Part shown: one piece after another, positions 45,219 through 55,832 of the stretch
How the letters are laid out: every line of letters starts with the position of its first letter
Numbering within the stretch: position 1 is the stretch's first letter
DNA from: an uncultured Pelagibacteraceae bacterium
Lineage (GTDB): Bacteria > Pseudomonadota > Alphaproteobacteria > Pelagibacterales > Pelagibacteraceae
Reading direction: 5' to 3'
DNA length: 64,000 nucleotides
Assembly (NCBI GenBank): GCA_902536305.1
Contig: CACAWX010000001.1
Coordinates: 62,001-126,000 of the forward strand
Program-made: the position numbers and the translations under genes
The notes under the pieces: generated by a model
The model's input: the letters and a program-made list of their open reading frames with translations, nothing else
What the model was told of the DNA's origin: nothing
Databases searched by the model: none

Positions 45219-46496
45219 ATGAATATTGGATTAATAGGAAGCGGCGGACGAGAGCATGCTTTATGCAAAAAAATATCTGAGTCTCGCTTGGTAAAAAAAA
45301 TATTTTGTTTTCCTGGTAACGCTGGTACATCTGAATTAGCTACAAATGTTGCAGTTAATATCTTAGCTTTTAAAGACGTTTTAAAATTAATTAAGTTTCA
45401 CAAAATTGACCTAGTAATAGTTGGTCCGGAAGAGCCATTAGTACTAGGATTAGTTAATTTATTAAAAAAGAATAAAGTAAAGGTTTTTGGTCCAAATAAA
45501 TATGCAGCAAAATTGGAGGGATCAAAAGCATTTATGAAAAAGATCTGTGCTCAAAATAATGTGCCAACTGCTAACTTCAAAATATGTAATAAATTACATC
45601 AAGTGAAAAAATTTTTACAAATAAGTATTCTTCCTCTTGTAGTTAAGGCTGATGGATTAGCGGCGGGGAAAGGTGTTACGATTTGTAAATCAAAAAAACA
45701 AGTTATTAAAACAGCTTCTGAAATATTTAAAGGAAAATTTAAATCATCAAGAAAAGTTATACTTGAAGAATTTTTAGAAGGAGAAGAAGCTAGTTACTTT
45801 ATAATAGTAGATAATAATAGTTTTAAATTTTTTGGTACAGCTCAAGATCATAAACGTGTTTACGAAAATGACAAAGGTCCTAATACTGGTGGCATGGGTG
45901 CATACTCTCCAGCTCCAATTGTCACAAAAAAATTAGAAAAAAAGATTATATCAAAAATAATAACACCTACTTTGAAAGCCCTTAAAAGAAAAAAAAATCC
46001 TTATAGTGGATTTTTATATGTTGGGTTAATGATTAAAAATAACGAACCGTTCTTAATAGAATACAACGTTAGAATGGGGGATCCCGAATGCCAAGTTATA
46101 TTGCCCAGATTAAAAACTGACATTGTGAAAATTTTTAAAAATGCAGCATCTAACAACTTGAGAAAAACGAAGATAAGTTGGAAAAAACAAAAAAGTATGA
46201 CAATTGTATTATGTGCGAAAGGTTATCCAAAAAAATATAAAAAAAATTTACGTATTAATAATATTAAAAAAGTCAAGCTATCAAATACAGATTTTATATT
46301 TCATGCAGGGACTAAATATTTTAATAAAGAGATCAGGTCAAATGGGGGAAGAATATTAAATATATCTTCAACTGGAGATAGTTTTAATAATATTAGAAAA
46401 AAAATAATATTAAACATTAAAAAGTTAAATATTAAACATAGTTTTTACCGAAAAGATATTGGATGGAAAGTAATTGATAAAAATGAGAATTATTAG
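45219..46496 (+). CDS. purD: phosphoribosylamine-glycine ligase (GAR synthetase)
   Basis: ATP-grasp enzyme of purine synthesis, joining glycine to phosphoribosylamine. The N-terminal domain opens MNIGLIGSGGREHALCKKI. The ATP-grasp motifs are VVKADGLAAGKGVTIC and LEEFLEGEEASYFIIVDNN, then GTAQDHKRVYENDKGPNTGGMGAYSPAP and LIEYNVRMGDPECQVILPRL. The track start at 45153 adds 22 unrelated residues; ATG 45219 is preferred, giving 425 aa, the family norm. It overlaps rsmD by 14 bp. Confidence 0.97.
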   Translation: MNIGLIGSGGREHALCKKISESRLVKKIFCFPGNAGTSELATNVAVNILAFKDVLKLIKFHKIDLVIVGPEEPLVLGLVNLLKKNKVKVFGPNKYAAKLEGSKAFMKKICAQNNVPTANFKICNKLHQVKKFLQISILPLVVKADGLAAGKGVTICKSKKQVIKTASEIFKGKFKSSRKVILEEFLEGEEASYFIIVDNNSFKFFGTAQDHKRVYENDKGPNTGGMGAYSPAPIVTKKLEKKIISKIITPTLKALKRKKNPYSGFLYVGLMIKNNEPFLIEYNVRMGDPECQVILPRLKTDIVKIFKNAASNNLRKTKISWKKQKSMTIVLCAKGYPKKYKKNLRINNIKKVKLSNTDFIFHAGTKYFNKEIRSNGGRILNISSTGDSFNNIRKKIILNIKKLNIKHSFYRKDIGWKVIDKNENY

Positions 46497-47043
46497 CGGG
46501 ACATTAAAAGGTAGATCTTTAAATTTTTTAAAAAACTCTTATACAAGACCACTTAAAGATAATGTTAAGGAGAACATCTTTAATATTTTAAAACATTCAA
46601 ATTTAATCAACGTACGAACCGAAGACTCAAATATTTTAGATTTATATTCTGGTATTGGATCCTTCGGAATTGAGTGTATTTCTAGGGGAGCAAAGAAAGT
46701 TACATTTATTGAGAAAGATATCAATGCCTCAAATATTTTGAAGGAAAATTTAATTAGATTTTCACTAATAAATAAGTCTAAAATTTATACTGATAGAATA
46801 GAAGCAGTTTTGAATAAAGGTTTTAACGAAAAATTTAATATTTTCTTTTTAGACCCTCCTTTTTCAGATAATAATTTTTTAAAAAATTTAGAACTTATTA
46901 AAAAAAAAAAAATTTTTAATAAGAATCATATTGTAATTACTCACAGAGAAGATAACTGTGAAGATGAATTCAAAAGTTTTTTAAAGATAGTTGAAATAAA
47001 AAAATACGGCCGATCTAAAATTATATTTGGGATATTTAAGTAA
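46483..47043 (+). CDS. rsmD: 16S rRNA (guanine(966)-N2)-methyltransferase
   Basis: Rossmann-fold methyltransferase acting on the 30S subunit. The opening MRIISGTLKGRSLNFL is typical, the SAM motif is NILDLYSGIGSFGIECISRGAKKVTFIEKD, and the catalytic motif is FFLDPPFSD. The track begins at TTG 46474; ATG 46483 is preferred, giving 186 aa. It overlaps purD by 14 bp and the convergent pgi gene by 8 bp. Confidence 0.94.
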   Translation: MRIISGTLKGRSLNFLKNSYTRPLKDNVKENIFNILKHSNLINVRTEDSNILDLYSGIGSFGIECISRGAKKVTFIEKDINASNILKENLIRFSLINKSKIYTDRIEAVLNKGFNEKFNIFFLDPPFSDNNFLKNLELIKKKKIFNKNHIVITHREDNCEDEFKSFLKIVEIKKYGRSKIIFGIFK

Positions 47044-48247
47044 GAAATTTTTTTGTATAAACCTTTACTTGCTCGACAGCTGGTTGGTCATATGGGTTTA
47101 AATTAAGAAGCTTTCCTAATATTACTGTTTCAATAATAAAAAAAGAAAACAATTCACCTAGTGCTTCTTCATTGGCATTTTTAATTCTAAATTCTCGAAA
47201 TGGAATTTTTTTTATTTTAAAAGATTTGATTACAGCTTTTTTTTGAGCATTTTTAACATAACTTAGTCTTTTTTTGTTCAAGAAATTGTTAATTTTCAAA
47301 TTTTTGAGATTTATCTTTTCTTTTGCTTCTTTTTCAAAACTTATAATATTAAAAAATTTATCTTTAGGTCCATCTAAATATAATTGTAATAAGCTGTGGT
47401 GATCTTTTGGAGCATTAGAAATTAACGGAAGGAAACCTTTATTATTTTTTCCTAAACTTTCGGCAATTAGTTGTTGAGACCAGTATAAAAATTTTTCTAA
47501 TTCAGGAAAATAATTTAAAAAAATTAAATTATTTATTTTTTTTGATTTCATTAAGATTGCAAGATTGATTATACTTTTTTTGAGTAAATTTTTTCCCTTT
47601 CCTGCTAGACATCCGAGTAAATTTAATCTTAATTTGTTTATATTAACTCCCATTAGATAAGAGGGAATGATACCAACTTCCGAAAGAACCGAGTACCTGC
47701 CGCCTATATAATTTTTATGTTCGATATAAAATAAGTCAAATTTATTTGCTAATGAAAATAATAAATTATTTTTTTTTTCAGAAATTATAATAATGTTTTT
47801 TGCATTTTTTTTTATTATATTTAGTGCGAATGTATTTGATAACGTCTCAATCGTACTCCCTGATTTTGAAGTGATTATAAACAAGATTTTTGATAAATTT
47901 TTTTTTTTTAAAGTAGCTATTTGACTTTCGTCTATATTATTTAAAAAGAAAATTTTTTTTTTTATTCTAGTTCTAAAAAAAGTATAAATAGCTTCAGTAC
48001 CTAAAATAGAACCACCAATTCCAATAAATACAATTGATTTAAATTTTTTGAAATTTTTAAGGTCTTTAACATTAAAATTAAATTTAAAATTTTTATCTAA
48101 GACGTGAAGTGTTTTGTTCGTATTTTTAATATCTGATTTTATTTCTAAAAAAATTTTATCAAATTTTTTAGAAAAATTATTTGATAAGCCATTTTTATAA
48201 TCTTTAATCCAAATATTATTTTTAAAAGTTAGATTTATATTGTTCAC
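47036..48247 (-). CDS. pgi: glucose-6-phosphate isomerase (short form)
   Basis: Interconverts glucose-6-phosphate and fructose-6-phosphate. Conserved segments are SIVFIGIGGSILGTEAIYTFF, FIITSKSGSTIETLSNTFALN (phosphate-binding SIS region), YIGGRYSVLSEVGIIPSYLMG and NPYDQPAVEQVKVYTKKFL at the C-terminus. At 403 aa it is much shorter than E. coli Pgi (549), but the PGI signature regions remain. It overlaps the lipoprotein gene by 4 bp and convergent rsmD by 8 bp. Short bacterial PGIs exist, so this is probably not a truncation. Confidence 0.93.
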   Translation of the reverse strand: MNNINLTFKNNIWIKDYKNGLSNNFSKKFDKIFLEIKSDIKNTNKTLHVLDKNFKFNFNVKDLKNFKKFKSIVFIGIGGSILGTEAIYTFFRTRIKKKIFFLNNIDESQIATLKKKNLSKILFIITSKSGSTIETLSNTFALNIIKKNAKNIIIISEKKNNLLFSLANKFDLFYIEHKNYIGGRYSVLSEVGIIPSYLMGVNINKLRLNLLGCLAGKGKNLLKKSIINLAILMKSKKINNLIFLNYFPELEKFLYWSQQLIAESLGKNNKGFLPLISNAPKDHHSLLQLYLDGPKDKFFNIISFEKEAKEKINLKNLKINNFLNKKRLSYVKNAQKKAVIKSFKIKKIPFREFRIKNANEEALGELFSFFIIETVILGKLLNLNPYDQPAVEQVKVYTKKFLT

Positions 48248-48552
48248 TTACGTATTCTTTTTAATATTGAATTTTCAACTGAAGAAGATTTACTTGTAGA
48301 ATTATTTTCATTTTTAGGGGCGTTTAAAATTCTTTTTATCTTTTCTTCTTCATTTATTATTTTTTTCGGTTGAGAACCTGGTATTGGGACCTCTTCGAAA
48401 TCAGGTGGTATCACCAGTGGATTTCTTTTTTTTACTAAAAATTCATCAGTTGTTGTTACTTTTTCATTTTTGAGAACTTTTTTTGCATCACTCAAACTAC
48501 TGCAAGATATTAAAAGGATAAATAATATTAATAGAAAATTCGATTTTTTCAT
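48244..48552 (-). CDS. small lipoprotein, DUF3035-like
   Basis: A 102-aa protein with a lipoprotein signal: a hydrophobic core then the lipobox LISC, with the lipidated Cys near residue 17. The mature part has DEFLVKKRNPLVIPPDFEEVPIPGSQPKK. This matches alphaproteobacterial DUF3035 proteins, which are often encoded next to lspA. The rest is low-complexity. It probably sits in the outer membrane; its function is unknown. It lies 2 bp after lspA, whose product would process it. Confidence 0.75.
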   Translation of the reverse strand: MKKSNFLLILFILLISCSSLSDAKKVLKNEKVTTTDEFLVKKRNPLVIPPDFEEVPIPGSQPKKIINEEEKIKRILNAPKNENNSTSKSSSVENSILKRIRK

Positions 48553-48554
48553 TT

Positions 48555-49058
48555 TTACAATTTTTTATAAATAAACTCTTTAATAATAAATATAAATATT
48601 CCTATTGTAATGAATATATCTGCAACATTAAAGGTAAACCAGTGAAAGTTGTCATAATGAAGATCAATAAAATCTGGCACAGCATTATAAACTAATCGAT
48701 CATAGAAATTCCCAAGTGCGCCTCCAATAATAATAGAATATACAAGTTTATCTAATTTTTCAGATTTAACAGAGATATAAACTAAAATTGTTATCACTAT
48801 TCCAATTATAATTGTAATTAAGTTATAAAAAACATTTGAGTCTGTGCTTAGTAAACCAAAACCTATCCCGATGTTCCAAATTAAGTCAAAATTAATAAAA
48901 TTGTTAATATAATGAGACTTTTCATCAAAATTCTTCAATACGGTATTTTTTGAATATCTATCTAAAAAAAAAATTATAGAAATAATTAATAAGTAAAAGA
49001 TATTTTGTCGTTTAAAAAATAATTCTTTTTTTACTTTTAGGTTGGTCAATAAGGTCAT
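48555..49058 (-). CDS. lspA: lipoprotein signal peptidase (signal peptidase II)
   Basis: Aspartyl protease that cleaves signal peptides from prolipoproteins. Four membrane helices are visible. The conserved motifs are IIGGALGNFYDRLVYNAVPDFIDLHY and WFTFNVADIFITIGIFIF, each with a catalytic Asp. Its 167 aa are typical. It is 4 bp after ileS, the very common ileS-lspA pair, and precedes a lipoprotein gene that is a plausible substrate. Confidence 0.95.
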   Translation of the reverse strand: MTLLTNLKVKKELFFKRQNIFYLLIISIIFFLDRYSKNTVLKNFDEKSHYINNFINFDLIWNIGIGFGLLSTDSNVFYNLITIIIGIVITILVYISVKSEKLDKLVYSIIIGGALGNFYDRLVYNAVPDFIDLHYDNFHWFTFNVADIFITIGIFIFIIKEFIYKKL

Positions 49059-49062
49059 TATT

Positions 49063-51789
49063 TTACAAAATAGGGCATTCCGCTCTACTGCATTTTTTTT
49101 CTAAAATTTTCCAACACCTCTCACATTTCTTTCCAGTTGCTTTGTTTACTTCAATCTTTATTTCATTACTTTCTGATAATATTGACTCTGCTTTAGAGGT
49201 AATAAAATATTCCGCTAAATTTAAATTTTTCAATAGTTCAAAACTTTTTTTATTTACAACTAATTTAATTTCTGCCTCTAAACTTGATCCTATTTCTTTG
49301 CTAGATCTCTTTGCTTCTATTGCAACATTGGCTTCTTGCTTAATTTTAAATAATTTTTCCCATTTTTCACTTAATTTATTATTTTCCCATTTTTTTGGTA
49401 TTTCTACAAAAGTATACTCGTGAATACTCTTACTTTCTTTATTAATAAGGCTGAAAATTTCATCAGTAGTAAAAACTAGTATAGGGGCAAACCATTTAAC
49501 TAAGCTCTCCAGAATTATGTTCAAAACTATTACACAATTTTTTCTTTTTTTTGAATTAAAGTTATCACAATAAAGAACATCTTTTCTTATATCGAAATAA
49601 AAGGACGAGAGATCTAAAGTACAAAAATTTAACAATTCCTTATATAGTTTATGAAAATTATAATTTTTTAAATTAATTTCTACAGATTTGCTGATATGAT
49701 AAATTTTATGTAAGATATATTGCTCTAATTCATCAAAGTCGTTTAGTTGCAATTTTTTAAAATTTTGTTCTTCAAATTTATCTTTTATATTTCCAAGCAT
49801 AAATCTAAAAGTATTTCTAATTTTTCTATAGGACTCAGCGTGTTGAGTTAAAATACTCTTGTCAACTCTAAGATCTTCAGAGTAATCTGAAGCTGCGACC
49901 CATACTCTCAGAATATCTGCTCCATAATTTTTCAAAATATCCTCTGGAGATATGACATTTCCCATTGATTTTGACATTTTCATACCTTTGCCATCAACGA
50001 CAAAACCGTGTGAAAGAATACTTTCGAATGGAGCTTTACCTCTTGTTCCGCAGGATTCTAATAAAGAAGAGTGAAACCAGCCCCTATGCTGGTCGGAACC
50101 TTCAAGGTACATGTCAGCAGGCCATTTTAAATCTTTTCTTTTTTCCAAAACAAAACTATGCGTTGATCCGCTATCAAACCAAACTTCAACAATGTCTTTA
50201 AGTTTCTCATAATCATCAGGATTATGATCGTCTCCCAGAAACACTTTTGGATCATCTGTAAACCAACAATCAGACCCTTGTTTTTCGTAAATATTAGCTA
50301 TTCTATCTATTACCTTTTGATCTCTAAGAGGTTCTTTTGTTTTTTTATTTATAAAAATTGGTAATGGAACGCCCCAAACTCTTTGTCTTGAAACACACCA
50401 ATCCGGTCTACCCTCGACCATAGATAATAATCTTTCTTTTCCTTTATTAGGAAAAAAATTAGTATTATTAATTGCTTTAATTGCTTTTTTTCTAAGATCA
50501 TTTTTTTTCATAGAAATAAACCATTGCGGTGTTGCTCTATAAATTAAAGGGGCTTTAGATCTCCACGAATGAGGATAACTATGATTAAGTTTATCATTTT
50601 TCAGTAATTTTTTTTGTTCTTTTAATTTTTCTATAACGATTGGATCTGCTTTAAATATGTGAGTATTAGTAAAGTAAGGTATTTCTTTAGTATAAAGACC
50701 AGCGTTATCAACTGTATAAAGAGATGGTATATTATTTTTTAAACATAAATTAAAATCATCTGGACCATGGCTTGGGGCGCAATGAACGATTCCTGTTCCC
50801 TGTTCTAAATTTACAAACTGTGCATCTAACATTGGAACGTCGTAGTCAAAATTTATTTTAGCAAATGGGTGGCTACAAATAGTGTCTTTAAGCTCTGATC
50901 CTTTAAAAGATTTTAATTCTTTAAATTTTTTAATTTCACATTCTTTGGTAATAGTATCTATTAAGTTTTTAGCTACAATAATTTTTTTATCTTTAAAATT
51001 CTCAAGGTCATCAATTTCTAAAACTGAGTATTCGATGCTACTGTTAAAGGCTAGAGCTTTGTTGGCTGGTATAGTCCATGGTGTAGTAGTCCAAATAATT
51101 ACACTTGTGTCTTTTAAAAAATCCTTTTTAGTTTCCTTTACTTTAAATGCTACGTAGATTGTATTTGAAGTATGATTCATATACTCAACTTCCGCATCTG
51201 CCAGAGCAGTTTTTTCAACCGTAGACCACAGGACTGGTTTGAAGCCTTGATATAAGCTTCCATCTATAAGAAATTTACCTAACTCTCTCACAATTTGAGC
51301 CTCAGCTTCATAACTCATTGTTGAGTAATAATTTTCAAAATCACCGATAACCCCCAATCGTTTGAACTCTTTTATGTGAACTTCAATCCAACTTTTTGCA
51401 AATTCTCTACACTCTTGCCTAAAATTTTTTATTGGAACTTCGTCTTTATTTTTTTTCTTTTTTTTATATTGTTCTTCAATTTTCCATTCGATTGGCAGTC
51501 CATGACAATCCCAACCTGGTACATAAACTGAGTCCTTGCCATTCATTTGATGAAATCGAGTAATAATGTCTTTTAGAATTTTATTTAGTGCTGTACCCAT
51601 ATGAATATGCCCGTTCGCATAGGGTGGTCCATCATGTAATACAAATTTTTCTTTACCCTTTGAACTTTTTCTTAGTTTTTCAAAAATTTTATTTTTTTCC
51701 CATTTTTTTAAAATTTCTGGTTCCTTGGTGGGTAGACTTGCTTTCATAGAAAAAGCTGTTTTAGGAAGTTGAAGAGTATCTTTAGACAT
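49063..51789 (-). CDS. ileS: isoleucyl-tRNA synthetase
   Basis: Class I synthetase charging tRNA-Ile. The HIGH box is in DGPPYANGHIHMGTALNKILKD, the KMSKS box is in DGKGMKMSKSMGNVISPEDI, and WDCHGLPIEWKIE and the editing-domain TTPWTIPANKALAFN are present. The C-terminus ends in a zinc-finger CERCWKILEKKCSRAECPIL. At 908 aa it is full length. Its start overlaps the ribF stop by 1 bp and lspA follows 4 bp later. Confidence 0.98.
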   Translation of the reverse strand: MSKDTLQLPKTAFSMKASLPTKEPEILKKWEKNKIFEKLRKSSKGKEKFVLHDGPPYANGHIHMGTALNKILKDIITRFHQMNGKDSVYVPGWDCHGLPIEWKIEEQYKKKKKNKDEVPIKNFRQECREFAKSWIEVHIKEFKRLGVIGDFENYYSTMSYEAEAQIVRELGKFLIDGSLYQGFKPVLWSTVEKTALADAEVEYMNHTSNTIYVAFKVKETKKDFLKDTSVIIWTTTPWTIPANKALAFNSSIEYSVLEIDDLENFKDKKIIVAKNLIDTITKECEIKKFKELKSFKGSELKDTICSHPFAKINFDYDVPMLDAQFVNLEQGTGIVHCAPSHGPDDFNLCLKNNIPSLYTVDNAGLYTKEIPYFTNTHIFKADPIVIEKLKEQKKLLKNDKLNHSYPHSWRSKAPLIYRATPQWFISMKKNDLRKKAIKAINNTNFFPNKGKERLLSMVEGRPDWCVSRQRVWGVPLPIFINKKTKEPLRDQKVIDRIANIYEKQGSDCWFTDDPKVFLGDDHNPDDYEKLKDIVEVWFDSGSTHSFVLEKRKDLKWPADMYLEGSDQHRGWFHSSLLESCGTRGKAPFESILSHGFVVDGKGMKMSKSMGNVISPEDILKNYGADILRVWVAASDYSEDLRVDKSILTQHAESYRKIRNTFRFMLGNIKDKFEEQNFKKLQLNDFDELEQYILHKIYHISKSVEINLKNYNFHKLYKELLNFCTLDLSSFYFDIRKDVLYCDNFNSKKRKNCVIVLNIILESLVKWFAPILVFTTDEIFSLINKESKSIHEYTFVEIPKKWENNKLSEKWEKLFKIKQEANVAIEAKRSSKEIGSSLEAEIKLVVNKKSFELLKNLNLAEYFITSKAESILSESNEIKIEVNKATGKKCERCWKILEKKCSRAECPIL

Positions 51790-52697
51790 TATTTTTTAGC
51801 TTGTTTGATATCAATTTTTATTTGTTTTTTTAAATACTCAAAGCTTTTAAATTTTTTCTCTGCCCTTAAAAATTTTTTAAAACTAACAGTAATTACTTTA
51901 TTATATAAATTTTTGTTAATTCCAAATATATTTGTCTCTAATAACAAACTCTGACCATTAAAGGTTGGTCTATATCCTATATTTGCTATGCCATTATTAC
52001 TAACATTATTAGTTTTAACTTTTACAGCATAAACACCTAGCCGTGGTATTACATAACTATTTAGTCTAAGATTGCATGTTGGAAAGCCAATTTTACGACC
52101 TCTTTTTTGGCCTTTAATAACTTTACCTTTAATGCACCAGTTACGATTTAATAATTTATTAACTTCTTCAATATGACCTTTTCTTATTTTTTTTCTTATA
52201 AATGTTGAAGAGATAATTTTTTTTTTCGCTTTAAAGGGCTTTACGATTACATTTTTAAAATTATATTGGTTTTCGTATTTCTTTAAGGTTTCAATATTTC
52301 CTTTACGCTTAAAACCGAATCTAAAATTTTTACTTACATATAAAAATCTACAACTAGTTTTTTTATGAATAATCTTTTTAATAAATTCTCTAGGCGATAA
52401 AAACGAAAAGTTTTTATTAAACTTTATAACAATTAAGAAATCTAATTTCAATTTTTTTAGTTGATCTTTTTTTTGTTCTAAAGAGTTTATTCTGTGATTT
52501 TTTATTTTTTTATTAAAAAACATTACTGGCACCGGTTCAAAGGTCATTAAGCCAAAAGGTAATCTATTTTTCTTAGCCTTCCTTCTTGCGTCATTAATTA
52601 CTTTTTGATGACCCAAATGTATTCCATCAAAATTACCTATTGCTATTACGCCTCTACGATGCTTTGAATTTAAATTTAGGTTATTATAAGTTTTCAT
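51789..52697 (-). CDS. ribF: bifunctional riboflavin kinase / FAD synthetase
   Basis: Makes FMN and FAD from riboflavin. The N-terminal nucleotidyltransferase domain has AIGNFDGIHLGHQKVI and the ISSTFIRKKIRKGH box. The C-terminal kinase domain has KGQKRGRKIGFPTCNLRL, then YAVKV and ANIGYRPTFNGQ. The length of 302 aa is normal. It is followed by ileS with a 1-bp overlap, the common order ribF-ileS-lspA. Confidence 0.95.
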   Translation of the reverse strand: MKTYNNLNLNSKHRRGVIAIGNFDGIHLGHQKVINDARRKAKKNRLPFGLMTFEPVPVMFFNKKIKNHRINSLEQKKDQLKKLKLDFLIVIKFNKNFSFLSPREFIKKIIHKKTSCRFLYVSKNFRFGFKRKGNIETLKKYENQYNFKNVIVKPFKAKKKIISSTFIRKKIRKGHIEEVNKLLNRNWCIKGKVIKGQKRGRKIGFPTCNLRLNSYVIPRLGVYAVKVKTNNVSNNGIANIGYRPTFNGQSLLLETNIFGINKNLYNKVITVSFKKFLRAEKKFKSFEYLKKQIKIDIKQAKK

Positions 52698-52698
52698 T

Positions 52699-53505
52699 TT
52701 ACCAAGTTAATTCTTTCTGGAAGAAATTAGTCTTTACTTTATATTTCGTTAAAAGAGTATCAAGTTTTGTTGAGTCACCAATCTCTTGCCGATGAACACC
52801 GTCAGTGATAAATATTGAGTCTATATTTAAATTATTAGCTCCTTTAATATCTGTTCTTAAATTATCTCCTATAGCTAAAACTTTTTCACTCTCATGAAAA
52901 CACTGGCTGTAAACCTCTTTGTGTGGTTTTCCATAATAAATAACTTTTCCACCAAGCTTCTCAAATACTTTGGCTACGGAACCTGCACAAAGCTCCTCGA
53001 TATCTCCTCTGTGTACTGTTAAATCAGGATTAGTGCAAACTAGTTTTTTAGAAATTTGTTTTTGTAAAAATTTTTTATAATAATTTATATCTTCATCTTG
53101 ATCGTCAAATAAACCTGTGCATAAAATAAAATCACACTTTGAAATTTCTGTTTTATTTTCTTTCTGTTTTTCAAAAAGAGAGCTATCCCTAGGTGGGCCA
53201 AGGTGAAAAAAAGTTTTTCCGAATTTATTTTGATTAATTGCGTGCATTGCAGCCTCTCCTGATGTTATAACTTTAGAAAGATATTTTTCATCCATATTCA
53301 TTTTCAATAAAAAATTAATAACTTTAGAACTAGGTCTCGGTGCATTAGATAAAAAAACTATTTTTTTTGAATCTTTATAAAGGAAATCAACAGCCTCTAT
53401 AGCTTTAGACTTTAATGTTATGCCATTATGCACTACTCCCCACAAATCTATTACAAATGTGTCGTAGTGTTTGTATATTTCCGATAAGTGTTTAAGTTCC
53501 TTCAA
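52699..53505 (-). CDS. HAD-superfamily hydrolase, class IIA
   Basis: A 268-aa phosphatase-like protein of the NagD/HAD-IIA group. The nucleophile motif is FVIDLWGVVHNGITLKSKAIEAV (Asp near residue 20). VFLSNAPRPSSKVINFL is motif II, and AKVFEKLGGKVIYYGKPHKEVY plus VLAIGDNLRTDIKGANNLNIDSIFIT carry the Lys and acidic end motifs. This matches the alphaproteobacterial subgroup often found beside ribF. The substrate is unknown. It lies 1 bp from ribF, with groES divergent 140 bp away. Confidence 0.88.
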   Translation of the reverse strand: MKELKHLSEIYKHYDTFVIDLWGVVHNGITLKSKAIEAVDFLYKDSKKIVFLSNAPRPSSKVINFLLKMNMDEKYLSKVITSGEAAMHAINQNKFGKTFFHLGPPRDSSLFEKQKENKTEISKCDFILCTGLFDDQDEDINYYKKFLQKQISKKLVCTNPDLTVHRGDIEELCAGSVAKVFEKLGGKVIYYGKPHKEVYSQCFHESEKVLAIGDNLRTDIKGANNLNIDSIFITDGVHRQEIGDSTKLDTLLTKYKVKTNFFQKELTW

Positions 53506-53582
53506 TGTATTAATTTGCTCCCTATATCTTTTTTACCCTCATAAAATACAGTATTTATTGGTTTTTTTAATGATTTTTGCCT

Positions 53583-53611
53583 CTTGAATTCTAATCAAAA
53601 CATACCATATC
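53583..53611 (+). promoter_or_regulatory. possible heat-shock (sigma-32-like) promoter of groESL
   Basis: In the 140-bp gap before groES, CTTGAA at 53583-53588 and CCATAT at 53605-53610 resemble the -35 and -10 parts of a sigma-32 promoter, separated by 16 bp. The -10 part is a weak match. No CIRCE repeat (TTAGCACTC...GAGTGCTAA) is present, so HrcA control looks unlikely. The leader would be about 30 nt and contains an AGGAG RBS at 53632-53636. Confidence 0.4.
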
Positions 53612-53645
53612 AACACTACATCAAAATTTATAGGAGAAAATACAT

Positions 53646-53942
53646 ATGAAATTTAGACCCCTGCACGATCGTGTGCTTATTAAAGTTCTAGACTCTGAAG
53701 AAAAAACTTCAGGTGGAATTATCATCCCTGATACAGCCAAAGAAAAACCCCAGGAAGGCGAAGTAGTAGCCGTGGGACCTGGTGCTATGAATGATACGGG
53801 AAAACTTGCTCCAATGGATGTAAAAGTTGGAGATATAGTTTTATTCGGAAAATGGTCTGGGACTGAAGTTAAAATTGACGGTAAAGAATATAGCATTATG
53901 AAAGAATCAGACATAATGGGTATTTCAAAAATTAAAAGATAA
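53646..53942 (+). CDS. groES: co-chaperonin GroES
   Basis: Lid of the GroEL folding chamber. The sequence [45 protein letters not shown] includes the roof and mobile loop (SGGIIIP) that binds GroEL. The end [11 protein letters not shown] is typical. The length of 98 aa is normal. It precedes groEL by 18 bp with a clear RBS for each gene. Confidence 0.98.
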   Translation: MKFRPLHDRVLIKVLDSEEKTSGGIIIPDTAKEKPQEGEVVAVGPGAMNDTGKLAPMDVKVGDIVLFGKWSGTEVKIDGKEYSIMKESDIMGISKIKR

Positions 53943-53948
53943 CCTTAA

Positions 53949-55610
<1,662 letters not shown>

Positions 55611-55636
55611 ACTTAAAAACCCTACTCAAAAATTAA

Positions 55637-55677
55637 AAATCCTCAAGAAAATAAACACTTCTTGAGGATTTTTTTTT
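55637..55677 (+). terminator. intrinsic terminator of groESL
   Basis: A perfect 11-bp stem ATCCTCAAGAA / TTCTTGAGGAT (55639-55649 and 55659-55669) with a 9-nt loop is followed directly by eight T. A run of A before the stem lengthens it. It is the clearest rho-independent terminator in the window and ends the groESL transcript. Confidence 0.92.
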
Positions 55678-55832
55678 ATCTCAGTTACAATCAAGTAACA
55701 ATGTTAATTCAATGTAGTAATTTTCTCTGTTTTCGTCTAGGTTTACAGAAGATGATACACGTTAAATTTAGTTACTATTCTGCTTTTATTTATATTTATT
55801 ATCATAATTAAAAATTAATATTAAGATCTCAA
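55678..55832. other. AT-rich gap before the methyltransferase gene
   Basis: About 155 bp without a supported gene, unusually long for this genome. It contains only a weak 5-bp hairpin (GTTAC-AATCAA-GTAAC, near 55684-55699) and AT-rich sequence that could include a promoter for the following gene. No repeat, tRNA or attachment site is seen. Confidence 0.5.

Noticed and set aside
47036-48247. pgi as a truncated pseudogene because of its 403-aa length
   Set aside because: All signature regions from the glycine-rich start to the C-terminal NPYDQPAVE segment are present and in frame, so it is a short form rather than a broken gene.
53506-53645. CIRCE operator before groES
   Set aside because: No TTAGCACTC-N9-GAGTGCTAA or near match was found on either strand of the gap.
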